From Streptomyces brevispora (GTDB lineage: Bacteria > Actinomycetota > Actinomycetes > Streptomycetales > Streptomycetaceae): 64,000 nt of DNA. Each line of letters starts with the position of its first letter. The first letter of the stretch is position 1. The position numbers and the translations under genes are program-made. Shown here piece by piece: positions 49,374 through 57,821 of the stretch. The stretch lies in contig NZ_VIWW01000001.1 of assembly GCF_007829885.1 (NCBI RefSeq), positions 4,526,001 to 4,590,000 of the forward strand, given 5' to 3'. The notes below the pieces were generated by a model that was given only the letters and a program-made list of their open reading frames with translations, was not told where the DNA came from and did no database searches.

Positions 49374-51977
49374 GTGAAGGCCATTCGTCGATTCACCGTG
49401 CGCCCCGTCCTCCCCGACACCCTTCAACCGCTCAGCGACCTCGCCCGTAACCTGCGCTGGTCCTGGCACACCGAGACCCGTGAGCTCTTCGAGGCCGTCG
49501 ACCCGGTGGCCGGCCGGACGGCGGACGGCGACCCCGTGCGCCTGCTCGGTGCCGTGTCCGCCGGGCGGCTCACCGAGCTGGCCCGGGACGAAGAGTTCCT
49601 GCGCCGGCTGACCGCGGTGTCCGCCGGTCTCCGGGACTACCTCCAGGGCCCCAGGTGGTACCAGGAACAACTGGCGCAGGGCGTCGAGTTGCCCGCCGCC
49701 ATCGCCTACTTCTCGCCCGAGTTCGGGGTGACCGCGGCCCTGCCCCAGTACTCCGGGGGACTCGGCATCCTGGCCGGCGACCACCTCAAGGCCGCCAGCG
49801 ACCTGGGCGTGCCCCTGGTCGGCGTCGGCCTGCTCTACCGCCACGGCTACTTCCGCCAGAGCCTCTCCCGGGACGGCTGGCAGCAGGAGCACTATCCCGT
49901 CCTCGACCCCAACGAACTGCCGCTCACCCTGCTGCGCGAAGCCGACGGAACACCCAGCGAGGTGGTCCTGGCGCTCCCCGGCGGCCGGTCGCTGCACGCC
50001 CACATCTGGCAGGCCCTGGTGGGCCGGGTGCCGCTCCTCATGCTCGACTCCGACGTCGAGGGGAACGCACCCGGCGAGCGCGAGGTCACCGACCGGCTGT
50101 ACGGCGGCGGCAGCGAACACCGGCTGCTCCAGGAGATGCTGCTGGGCATCGGCGGCGTGCGCGCCGTACGGACCTACTGCCGGCTCACCGGCCACCCGGC
50201 GCCCGAGGTGTTCCACACCAACGAGGGCCACGCCGGGTTCCTCGGCCTCGAACGCATCCGGGAGCTCTCCGGCACCGGCCTGGACTTCGGCTCCGCGGTG
50301 GAGTCCGTACGGGCGGGCACCGTTTTCACCACCCACACGCCGGTGCCGGCCGGGATCGACCGGTTCGACCGCGAACTCGTCGCCCGTCACTTCGGTGACG
50401 ACGGAGAGCTGCCGGGCGTCTGTGCCGAACGCGTCCTGCAACTGGGCATGGAGACGTACGACGGCGGCGACCCCGGCGTCTTCAACATGGCCGTGATGGG
50501 CCTGCGGCTCGCCCAGCGGGCCAACGGCGTCTCCACCCTGCACGGCGCGGTCAGCCGGGAGATGTTCGCCGGGCTCTGGCCGGGCTTCGACGCCCCGGAG
50601 GTGCCGATCACCTCCGTGACCAACGGGGTCCACGCACCCACCTGGGTCGCCCCCGAGATCTACCGGCTGCGGACCGAGTCCGGGGGCACCCCCGGACGGT
50701 GGGACGCCGCCGCCGGCATCCCCGACCGGCAGCTCTGGGACCTGCGCCGGACCCTGCGCGAACACCTGGTGACCGAGGTGCGGCAGCGGCTCCACGCCTC
50801 CTGGCGCACCCGCGGCGCGCAGGCCGCCGAACTCGGCTGGATCGACGGCGTGCTGGACCCCGACGTGCTGACGATCGGCTTCGCCCGCCGGGTGCCCTCG
50901 TACAAGCGGCTGACGCTGATGCTGCGCGACCGCGACCGGCTGCGGAGGCTGCTCCTCCACCCGGAGCGCCCGATCCAGATCGTCGTGGCGGGCAAGGCGC
51001 ATCCGGCCGACGACAGCGGGAAGCGGCTGGTCCAGGAGCTGGTCCGGTTCTCCGACGACCCCCGGGTGCGTCATCGCATCGTCTTCCTGCCCGACTACGG
51101 CATGGCGATGGCCCAGAAGCTCTACCCGGGGTGCGATGTCTGGCTGAACAATCCGCTGCGCCCGCTGGAGGCGTGCGGTACGAGCGGGATGAAGGCCGCG
51201 CTCAACGGCTGTCTCAACCTGTCGGTTCTCGACGGCTGGTGGGACGAGTGGTTCGAACCGGACTTCGGCTGGGCGATCCCGACGGCCGACGGCTCCGCCA
51301 TGGACGAGGACCGGCGCGACGACCTTGAGGCCAACGCGCTCTACGAGCTGATCGAGGACCGGGTCGCGCCCCGCTTCTACGACCGCGGCGGCGAGGGGCT
51401 CCCGGAGCGCTGGATCGAAATGGTCCGCCGCACGCTGGGCACCCTCGGCCCCAAGGTCCTCGCGGGGCGCATGGTCCGTGAGTACGTGGACCGGCTGTAC
51501 GCCCCCGCGGCGCTCGCCCAGCGCTCCCTGGACGCCACCACCGCACGGCAGCTCGCCGACTGGAAGGCCAGGGTCCGGGCGGCCTGGCCGCGGGTGGCGG
51601 TCGACCATGTCGAGACGGTGACGCCCACCGAGGCGGGCGGCTCGGCGGAGCTGGGCTCGACGCTGGCGCTGCGGGTCCGGATCAGCCTCGGGACGCTGGA
51701 GCCGGACGACGTGGAGGTGCAGGCGGTGGCCGGCCGGGTGGACTTCGCCGACTCCATCACGGACGCCCAGGTGTTCCCGCTGAAGCCGGCCGGGGGCCAG
51801 GACCTGGAGGGGCGCTGGCTGTACGACGGCCCGCTCGCCCTCGACCGCACGGGCGCCTACGGGTACACCGTGCGGGTGCTGCCCTCCCATCCGCTGCTGG
51901 CCGGTGGCGCCGAACTAGGCCTGGTCGCACAGCCGGCGGGTGCGGCGGGCGAGGGCGCGGGGCTGCTGATGCGCTGA
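49374..51977 (+). CDS. glgP: Alpha-glucan phosphorylase
   Basis: An 867-residue GT35 enzyme with the N-terminal DUF3417 domain (SDLARNLRWSWHTETRELFE), as in the actinobacterial short-chain glucan phosphorylases. Diagnostic sequences are AIAYFSPEFGVTAALPQYSG, FHTNEGHAGF, GFARRVPSYKR, and the PLP-lysine region LEACGTSGMKAALNGCLN. It releases glucose-1-phosphate from glucan ends. The GTG at 49374 (KAIRRFTVRPVLP) is chosen because AGGTGG lies 5 nt upstream; a GTG at 49365 would add three residues. It is divergent from glgE. Confidence 0.94.
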   Translation: MKAIRRFTVRPVLPDTLQPLSDLARNLRWSWHTETRELFEAVDPVAGRTADGDPVRLLGAVSAGRLTELARDEEFLRRLTAVSAGLRDYLQGPRWYQEQLAQGVELPAAIAYFSPEFGVTAALPQYSGGLGILAGDHLKAASDLGVPLVGVGLLYRHGYFRQSLSRDGWQQEHYPVLDPNELPLTLLREADGTPSEVVLALPGGRSLHAHIWQALVGRVPLLMLDSDVEGNAPGEREVTDRLYGGGSEHRLLQEMLLGIGGVRAVRTYCRLTGHPAPEVFHTNEGHAGFLGLERIRELSGTGLDFGSAVESVRAGTVFTTHTPVPAGIDRFDRELVARHFGDDGELPGVCAERVLQLGMETYDGGDPGVFNMAVMGLRLAQRANGVSTLHGAVSREMFAGLWPGFDAPEVPITSVTNGVHAPTWVAPEIYRLRTESGGTPGRWDAAAGIPDRQLWDLRRTLREHLVTEVRQRLHASWRTRGAQAAELGWIDGVLDPDVLTIGFARRVPSYKRLTLMLRDRDRLRRLLLHPERPIQIVVAGKAHPADDSGKRLVQELVRFSDDPRVRHRIVFLPDYGMAMAQKLYPGCDVWLNNPLRPLEACGTSGMKAALNGCLNLSVLDGWWDEWFEPDFGWAIPTADGSAMDEDRRDDLEANALYELIEDRVAPRFYDRGGEGLPERWIEMVRRTLGTLGPKVLAGRMVREYVDRLYAPAALAQRSLDATTARQLADWKARVRAAWPRVAVDHVETVTPTEAGGSAELGSTLALRVRISLGTLEPDDVEVQAVAGRVDFADSITDAQVFPLKPAGGQDLEGRWLYDGPLALDRTGAYGYTVRVLPSHPLLAGGAELGLVAQPAGAAGEGAGLLMR

Positions 51978-52002
51978 CGTCCCGTTCTCCCGGCCGCGCG
52001 AG

Positions 52003-52030
52003 GGCCCGGCACCGCTCCATCGGTGCCGGG
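52003..52030 (+). terminator. glgP terminator
   Basis: GGCCCGGCACCG (52003-52014), loop CTCCAT, and CGGTGCCGGG (52021-52030) give a 10-bp perfect stem, with TCCTTCGATTT following. It lies 26 bp after the stop. Confidence 0.8.
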
Positions 52031-52055
52031 TCCTTCGATTTCTGAACACACATGC

Positions 52056-52084
52056 TTGACGTGTGCATGCGATGGCTTTACGTT
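52056..52084 (+). promoter_or_regulatory. Possible sigma-70-type promoter for the alginate lyase gene
   Basis: TTGACG (52056-52061) and TACGTT (52079-52084) are 17 bp apart. The gene starts about 110 bp downstream. A short AT-rich stretch sits around them in an otherwise GC-rich region. Confidence 0.45.
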
Positions 52085-52192
52085 CCTCACTCATCGCAGG
52101 GTTCACAGTTCGACCCAGGGTTCATGTGTATGAACTTTTCTGCTTCCGGGTCGAGTTGCCGGACCTCCCCCGCACCGGAAGGCACCCCCCAC

Positions 52193-53410
52193 ATGCGCAC
52201 CGGAACCATCGGGCGCGGCCTCGGCCTCGCCACCGCACTCGCGGCACTGATCACCGGCCTCTGCATGGCCCCGGCCACGGCCGTCCGGGCCGCCCCGGAA
52301 CCCGCCCCGGCGGTGGCCGCGGCCCCCGCCGCCTTCACCCACCCCGGCGTACTCGTCAGCCGCCCCCAGCTGGACTTCGTACGCGCCAAGGTGCAGGCCG
52401 GCGCGCAGCCCTGGAAGAGCGCCTACGACCAGATGATGGCGAGCAAGTACGCCTCGCTCACCCGGACGGCCAAGCCCCGGGCCGTCGTCGAGTGCGGCTC
52501 GTACTCCAACCCCAACTACGGCTGCACCGACGAGCGCGAGGACGCGATAGCCGCCTACACGCTCTCGCTGGCCTGGTACATCACCCAGGACAGCCGCTAC
52601 GCCGCCAAGGCCGTCGAGATCATGGACGCCTGGTCGGCCGTGATCAAGGACCACACCAACAGCAACGCCCCGCTCCAGACCGGCTGGGCCGGCTCCTCCT
52701 GGCCGCGCGCCGCCGAGATCATCAAGTACACCTACAGCGGCTGGCCGAACGCGGGCCGGTTCGCCACCATGCTGCGCGACGTCTATCTGCCCAAGGTCAT
52801 CAACGGCTCGAACAGCAACGGGAACTGGGAACTGAGCATGACCGAGGCCGCGATCGGCATCTCGGTCTTCCTGGAGGACCGCACCTCGTACGACAGGGCG
52901 GTCACCAAATTCCGCGGACGCGTTCCCGCGTACATCTATCTGACCTCGGACGGCGCGCTGCCGAAGGCGGCGCCCGGCAGCGGGCTGGACACCCGCGACA
53001 AGATCATCAAGTACTGGCAGGGCCAGTCGACCTTCATGGACGGCCTCTCGCAGGAGACCTGCCGCGATCTCACCCACACCGGCTACGGCATCTCCGCCGT
53101 CTCGCACATCGCCGAGACCGGCCGGATCCAGGGCCAGGACCTCTACCCGGAGATCGCCGACCGGCTGCGCCACGCGCTGGGTCTGCACGCCAAGTACCAG
53201 CTGGGCGAGGCCGTTCCGTCGTCGCTCTGCGGCGGATCGCTCAAGGACAACCTCGGCCCGGTCACCGAGGTCGGGTTCAACGCGCTGCACAACCGGATGG
53301 GCATCGCGATGACCAACACCCAGACCCTCACGCAGCAGCGCAGGCCCGCCGGGACCGACAACCTGTTCGTCGCCTGGGAGACGCTGACCCACGCGGACAA
53401 CCCGAACTGA
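52193..53410 (+). CDS. Secreted alginate lyase-like enzyme
   Basis: A 405-residue protein with a signal peptide (MRTGTIGRGLGLATALAALI, hydrophobic core, cleavage near AVRAA at about residue 33). The mature region has the alpha/alpha-toroid pattern of PL5-type alginate lyases (Alginate_lyase domain): LVSRPQLDFVRAKV, IAAYTLSLAWYITQDSRYAA, GWAGSSWPRAAEIIKYTYSG and NGNWELSMTEAAIGISVFLE. Actual substrate (alginate or another uronate polymer) is not proven. ATG 52193 has GGAAGG about 11 nt upstream. It is convergent with the M4 protease gene, from which a strong hairpin separates it. Confidence 0.85.
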   Translation: MRTGTIGRGLGLATALAALITGLCMAPATAVRAAPEPAPAVAAAPAAFTHPGVLVSRPQLDFVRAKVQAGAQPWKSAYDQMMASKYASLTRTAKPRAVVECGSYSNPNYGCTDEREDAIAAYTLSLAWYITQDSRYAAKAVEIMDAWSAVIKDHTNSNAPLQTGWAGSSWPRAAEIIKYTYSGWPNAGRFATMLRDVYLPKVINGSNSNGNWELSMTEAAIGISVFLEDRTSYDRAVTKFRGRVPAYIYLTSDGALPKAAPGSGLDTRDKIIKYWQGQSTFMDGLSQETCRDLTHTGYGISAVSHIAETGRIQGQDLYPEIADRLRHALGLHAKYQLGEAVPSSLCGGSLKDNLGPVTEVGFNALHNRMGIAMTNTQTLTQQRRPAGTDNLFVAWETLTHADNPN

Positions 53411-53418
53411 GCGTGGAA

Positions 53419-53452
53419 CCGCCCGGGAGGAGTGGGTACTCCTCCCGGGCGG
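53419..53452. terminator. Bidirectional terminator between alginate lyase and M4 protease genes
   Basis: CCGCCCGGGAGGAGT (53419-53433), loop GGGT, and its exact complement (53438-53452): a perfect 15-bp stem, 8 bp after the lyase stop. Confidence 0.92.
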
Positions 53453-53491
53453 GATGCCGCGTCAGCCGTGGTGCACGCCGTGCGGCTGGGT

Positions 53492-55540
53492 TCAGAAGGT
53501 CAGCTTGAAGCTGTTGATCTTTCCGGTGTCGCCCGAGTAGACGTCCTGGACCTTCAGCTTCCAGGTCCCGTTCGCCACGTTCGACGAGGCGTTGACCGTG
53601 TACGTGGTCTGGACGTTGTCCGCCGAGTCGGTGGGGGACGAGTTCTTCAGGCGGTAGGTCGTGCCGTTCGGGGCGACGAGGTCGATGACCAGGTCACCGC
53701 GGTAGGTGTGGGTGATGTCCACGCCGACCTTGAGGGCGCTGGGGGCGTTGCCGGTGCGGCCGGTGACGTTGATCGAGCTGGTGACGGCCGCGCCGCGGTC
53801 CGGGATGGCCGTGACGGTGTTGTTCTCGAAGACCGTGCCGCCGGGGTCGGTGCCGCCGCCGGGACGCGTGCCGACGTTGATGCCGGCCCAGGCGTCGCCC
53901 ACGGCCTTGTACTCGGCGCTGGTGGTGCCGTACAGCTCACCGGCCGCGGCGAGCGTGCCCGTGCGGGCGGACGCGTAGTTCGTGTTGGAGCTGAACTTGG
54001 TGGTGAGCGCCTTGAACCAGATCAGCGCGGCCTTGTCGCGGCCGATGCCGGTCACCGGCAGGCCGTCGGAGGTCGGGGAGTCGTACGAGACGCCGTTGAT
54101 GGTCTTGGCGCCGCTGCCTTCCGAGAGAAGGTAGAAGAAGTGGTTGGCCGGGCCCGACGAGTAGTGGACGTCGATGTTCCCGATGCCCGAGTACCAGGCG
54201 TCCTTGGACGCGCCGTCCTTGCTCGGCTTGTCCTGGTAGCGCAGCGGGGTGCCGTTGCCGTTGATGTTGATCTTCTCACCGATGAGGTAGTCGCCCTTGT
54301 CGGTGGCGTTGTCGGCGTAGAACTCGACGGCGGTGGCGAAGATGTCGCTGGTCGCCTCGTTGAGGCCACCGGACTCACCGCTGTAGACCAGGCGGGCGGT
54401 GTTGGAGGTGACGCCGTGCGTCATCTCGTGCGCCGCGACGTCCAGTGCGGTCAGCGGTGAGGCGTTCCCGCTGCCGTCGCCGTACGTCATGCAGAAGCAG
54501 CTGTCGTCCCAGAAGGCGTTGACGTAGTTGTTGCCGTAGTGGACCCGGGAGTACGCCCCGACGCCGTCGCCCCGGATGCCCGTCCGGCCTTGGACGTTCT
54601 TGTAGTAGTCCCAGGTCTCGGCCGCACCGTAGTGGGCATCCGCCGCCGCGGTCTCCGCGTTCGAGGGGGTGCCGTCGCCCCAGACGTCGTCGGTGCCGGA
54701 GAAGAGGGTGCCCGTGCCGGACGAACCGTGGTTCAGGTTGTACGTCTTGTGGTTACCGCGGGTGGTGTCGGTCAGGTTGTACGTCCCGGAGGTGTTGAGG
54801 GTGACCTGACCGCTGTACTCCGTGTTGCCGACGCCGTTCTCGATGGCCTGCCACTCGTAGAGCTTCGCGCCGGTGGTCGCGTCGGTGACGACGTGGAGCG
54901 CGTTCGGGGTGCCGTCCTCCTGGAGCCCGCCGACCACGGTCTCGTAGGCGAGCTGCGGCTTGCCGCTCGCCATCCAGACGACCTTGCGCGGCGCCTTCTC
55001 GGCCACCGTCCTGTCCGAGCCCGCGGCCTTGGCCGCACCGAGCGCCTGCTTCTGGGCGGTCGCCGGGGCGACGTCCGCGGTCGTGTCCACGGCCTTCAGC
55101 TGGGCGGTGGTGGCCTTGGAGGCCTTGGTGACGCTCTCGGTCGTGCCGGCCTTCGACTCCTGGACGATCAGGTCGCCGCCGAGGACCGGAAGTCCGCTGA
55201 AGGTGCGCTCGTAACGGGTGTGCGTGGTGCCGTCGTTGTCCTGGATGACGTCCCGGACGACGAGCTTCTCCTGCGAGCCGAGGCCGAGCTCCTTGGCGGT
55301 GGCCGCCGTGCTCGCGTTCGCGTCGCGGATCAGCTCCGCACGCTGGGAGGGCGAGAGCTGCTTGGGCAGCGCACCGTGAATGGCGCCGGCCGAGGCCGAG
55401 GCCGAGGCCGAGGCGGTGGCGCCGGGGGCGTCGGCCGGTGTCGCGGTGGCGGTGCCGGTCTGGACTCCGGCGGCCAGGAGGGCTGCTGCGGCTATCAGAG
55501 CGCCGGTCGCGGTGGCACGACGGCTGGGCGTGGATCTCAC
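53492..55540 (-). CDS. Secreted M4 (thermolysin-type) metalloprotease with P-domain
   Basis: A 682-residue preproprotease. After a signal peptide (about 1-34) comes an FTP/PepSY propeptide (ISRSTT-free region around RYERTFSGLPVLGGDLIVQE, GKPQLAYETVVGG). The catalytic domain has the zinc motif HEMTH (His371, Glu372, His375), the third ligand Glu395 in GGLNEATSD, and the active-site His region in NIDVHYSSGPANHFFYLL. The C-terminal 100 residues are a proprotein-convertase P-domain (VGVDITHTYRGDLVIDLVAP, GTWKLKVQDVYSGDTGKINS). The GTG at 55540 has AGGAG 6 nt upstream. It probably degrades extracellular protein. Confidence 0.93.
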   Translation of the reverse strand: MRSTPSRRATATGALIAAAALLAAGVQTGTATATPADAPGATASASASASAGAIHGALPKQLSPSQRAELIRDANASTAATAKELGLGSQEKLVVRDVIQDNDGTTHTRYERTFSGLPVLGGDLIVQESKAGTTESVTKASKATTAQLKAVDTTADVAPATAQKQALGAAKAAGSDRTVAEKAPRKVVWMASGKPQLAYETVVGGLQEDGTPNALHVVTDATTGAKLYEWQAIENGVGNTEYSGQVTLNTSGTYNLTDTTRGNHKTYNLNHGSSGTGTLFSGTDDVWGDGTPSNAETAAADAHYGAAETWDYYKNVQGRTGIRGDGVGAYSRVHYGNNYVNAFWDDSCFCMTYGDGSGNASPLTALDVAAHEMTHGVTSNTARLVYSGESGGLNEATSDIFATAVEFYADNATDKGDYLIGEKININGNGTPLRYQDKPSKDGASKDAWYSGIGNIDVHYSSGPANHFFYLLSEGSGAKTINGVSYDSPTSDGLPVTGIGRDKAALIWFKALTTKFSSNTNYASARTGTLAAAGELYGTTSAEYKAVGDAWAGINVGTRPGGGTDPGGTVFENNTVTAIPDRGAAVTSSINVTGRTGNAPSALKVGVDITHTYRGDLVIDLVAPNGTTYRLKNSSPTDSADNVQTTYTVNASSNVANGTWKLKVQDVYSGDTGKINSFKLTF

Positions 55541-55916
55541 GCGGACTCCTTCTGCAAGGGGGGTACCGGCGGCAGAGCGAGCCGTCCGGGCAGAGCAGGC
55601 AGTGCGCAGAACGGGGTGAAGAGTGTCAGCAGATGGAGGCACCTGTCAGGACCGCGTCAACAAGATGGCCGAAATTCGTTCGTTGCCGTAATGGTCATGT
55701 TCGTTAAGCGGACGTTTCGCCGATCATCACCGCGATGTCGCCCGGGGTCCTCCGTAGCGCGAATTCCAAGCGGACAGCGAGGTCGGGCGCGAAGTCGTCG
55801 TGTTCGAAAAGAGTGTGAAGAACCTGAAAATGCCACCCTGTCGAGACAGCTTCGAACTGTGGCTCGTTCCGCGCCGTCCACTCCTCGTCGGACAGTGCGG
55901 CGTCCCGGCGCGGCCG
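55541..55916. other. Intergenic region between M4 protease and ABC exporter genes
   Basis: 376 bp with no credible gene. It includes the AAGGAG ribosome-binding site of the protease gene (near 55551) and an AT-rich stretch at 55660-55720 that may hold its promoter. The left exporter gene (55917) ends at its right edge. No strong hairpin was seen. Confidence 0.5.
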
Positions 55917-57821
55917 TCAGACCAGGCTCTCCCGCCAGACGCGGTGCAGGCCCGCGAACCGGCCTGTGCCGCCGATGAGTTCGGCCGGGGCGCCGTCCTC
56001 CACGATGCGGCCGTGCTCCATGACCAGGACCCGGTCCGCGATCTCCACGGTCGACAGCCGGTGGGCGATCACCACCGCGGTGCGGCCGTGCAGCACGGTG
56101 TCCATCGCCCGCTGCACCGCCCGCTCGCCCGGGATGTCGAGGGAGCTGGTCGCCTCGTCGAGGATCAGCACCGCCGGGTTCGCGAGCAGGGCACGGGCGA
56201 AGGCGACCAGTTGGCGCTGACCGGCCGAGATCCGGCCACCCCTCTTGCGTACGTCGGTGTCGTACCCGTCGGGCAGACCGCTGATGAAGTCGTGGGCGCC
56301 GATCGCCTTGGCGGCCTGCTCGATCTCCTCACGGCTCGCGTCCGGGCTGCCGATCGCGATGTTCTCGGCGACGGTCCCGGAGAACAGGAAGGCCTCCTGG
56401 GTCACCATCACCACCCCGCGCCGCAGTTCGGGGACGGCGAGATCCCGCAGATCGGCCCCGTCCAGCAGCACCCGGCCCTCGGTCGGGTCGTAGAAGCGGG
56501 CCAGCAGCTTGGCGAGCGTCGACTTGCCGGCGCCCGTCGAACCGACCACGGCCACCGTCTGGCCCGCGGGGATCGTCAGACCGAAGCGGGGCAGCACCTC
56601 ACCACCCGTGCGGTAGGAGAAGCTCACCGAGTCGAAGACCACCTCGCGGCCCGGGAGCTCGCCCGTGAGCGGCGGCAGCTCCCGCGGCTCCAGGGCCTCC
56701 GGAACCGTGGGGGTCTGCGCCAGCAGACCCGCGATCTTCTCCAGCGAGGCCGCGGCGGACTGATAGGAGTTGAGGAACATGCTGAGCCGGTCGATCGGGT
56801 CGTAGAGCCGCCGCAGATACAGCACCACCGCGGCCAGCACACCGAGCGCCAGGGTCCCGGAGGCGACGCGGTAGGCACCCCACAGCACGATTCCGGCCAC
56901 CGCGGTGTTGGCGACCAGCCGGGAACCGACGACGTACCGCGCGTTCTCCAGCATCGCGTCGCCGTTCGTTCGCCGGTGCTCGTGGTTCAGCTCCCGGAAG
57001 GTCGCGTCGTTGACCGGCTCACGACGGAAGGCCTGGACGGGACGGATCCCGTTCATCGTCTCCGCGAACTTCACGATGACCGCGGCGATCGCCGTCGACC
57101 GCTCGGCGAAGATCACTCCGGCCCGGCGCTGGTAGAGCCGCACCAGCAGATACAGCGGGACGAAGGAGAGCACGGCGACGGCGCCCGTCGCGAGATCCAG
57201 CCAGAGCAGCATCAGGGAGATGGAGACGAAGGAGAGGACGACACCGATCAGTTCCTGCAGCCCCTCGCTGAGCAGCTCCCGCAGCGACTCCACATCGGTG
57301 GTGGAGCGGGAGATCAGCCGTCCCGAGGTGTACCGCTCGTGGAAGTCCACGCTCAGGGCCTGGGCATGACGGAAGATCCGGCCGCGGAGATCGAGCAGGG
57401 CGTCCTGGTTGACCGCTGCGGAGACCCGGATGAAGGCGTACTGCATGGCCCCCGCGCCGACGGAGCAGAGGGCGTAGCCGATGCCCACGGCGATCAGCGG
57501 CCCGTAGTCCTTGTCCCGGAACGCGGGCACCCCGCTGTCGATGGCGTACCCGACGAGCAGCGGACCGGCCTGCACCGCCATCTGCTGGATCAGCAGGAAC
57601 AGCGCGGCCACCACGACCCGGCCGCGGTGCGGGCGCAGCAGCGAGGCGAGCAGCTCGCGCGTCGCCCCACGGGGCGTGGGCAGGTCGTCGCGGTCGAACG
57701 GGTCCCCGGGCCGCTTCGCCGGGGCCTCGCCCGCTGGTTCCGGGGCGTACGGGGGCGCCGTCTCCTCGTTCTCGCCGCTGCCGTCGGGCCCCTTCGGGCG
57801 CCCGGTCGTCGTGCTCGTCAT
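55917..57821 (-). CDS. ABC exporter half-transporter (second gene of a heterodimer)
   Basis: A 634-residue fusion of a six-helix transmembrane domain (about residues 65-350) and a nucleotide-binding domain with Walker A VVGSTGAGKSTLAK, signature RISAGQRQLVAFAR and Walker B AVLILDEATSSLD with the catalytic Glu. A His in VVIAHRLSTVEIA completes the site. The N-terminal 50 residues are a Pro/Glu-rich cytoplasmic extension. The start overlaps the stop of the partner gene (ATGA). Probably exports drugs or lipids as a heterodimer with the product of 57818-59689. Substrate unknown. Confidence 0.92.
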   Translation of the reverse strand: MTSTTTGRPKGPDGSGENEETAPPYAPEPAGEAPAKRPGDPFDRDDLPTPRGATRELLASLLRPHRGRVVVAALFLLIQQMAVQAGPLLVGYAIDSGVPAFRDKDYGPLIAVGIGYALCSVGAGAMQYAFIRVSAAVNQDALLDLRGRIFRHAQALSVDFHERYTSGRLISRSTTDVESLRELLSEGLQELIGVVLSFVSISLMLLWLDLATGAVAVLSFVPLYLLVRLYQRRAGVIFAERSTAIAAVIVKFAETMNGIRPVQAFRREPVNDATFRELNHEHRRTNGDAMLENARYVVGSRLVANTAVAGIVLWGAYRVASGTLALGVLAAVVLYLRRLYDPIDRLSMFLNSYQSAAASLEKIAGLLAQTPTVPEALEPRELPPLTGELPGREVVFDSVSFSYRTGGEVLPRFGLTIPAGQTVAVVGSTGAGKSTLAKLLARFYDPTEGRVLLDGADLRDLAVPELRRGVVMVTQEAFLFSGTVAENIAIGSPDASREEIEQAAKAIGAHDFISGLPDGYDTDVRKRGGRISAGQRQLVAFARALLANPAVLILDEATSSLDIPGERAVQRAMDTVLHGRTAVVIAHRLSTVEIADRVLVMEHGRIVEDGAPAELIGGTGRFAGLHRVWRESLV

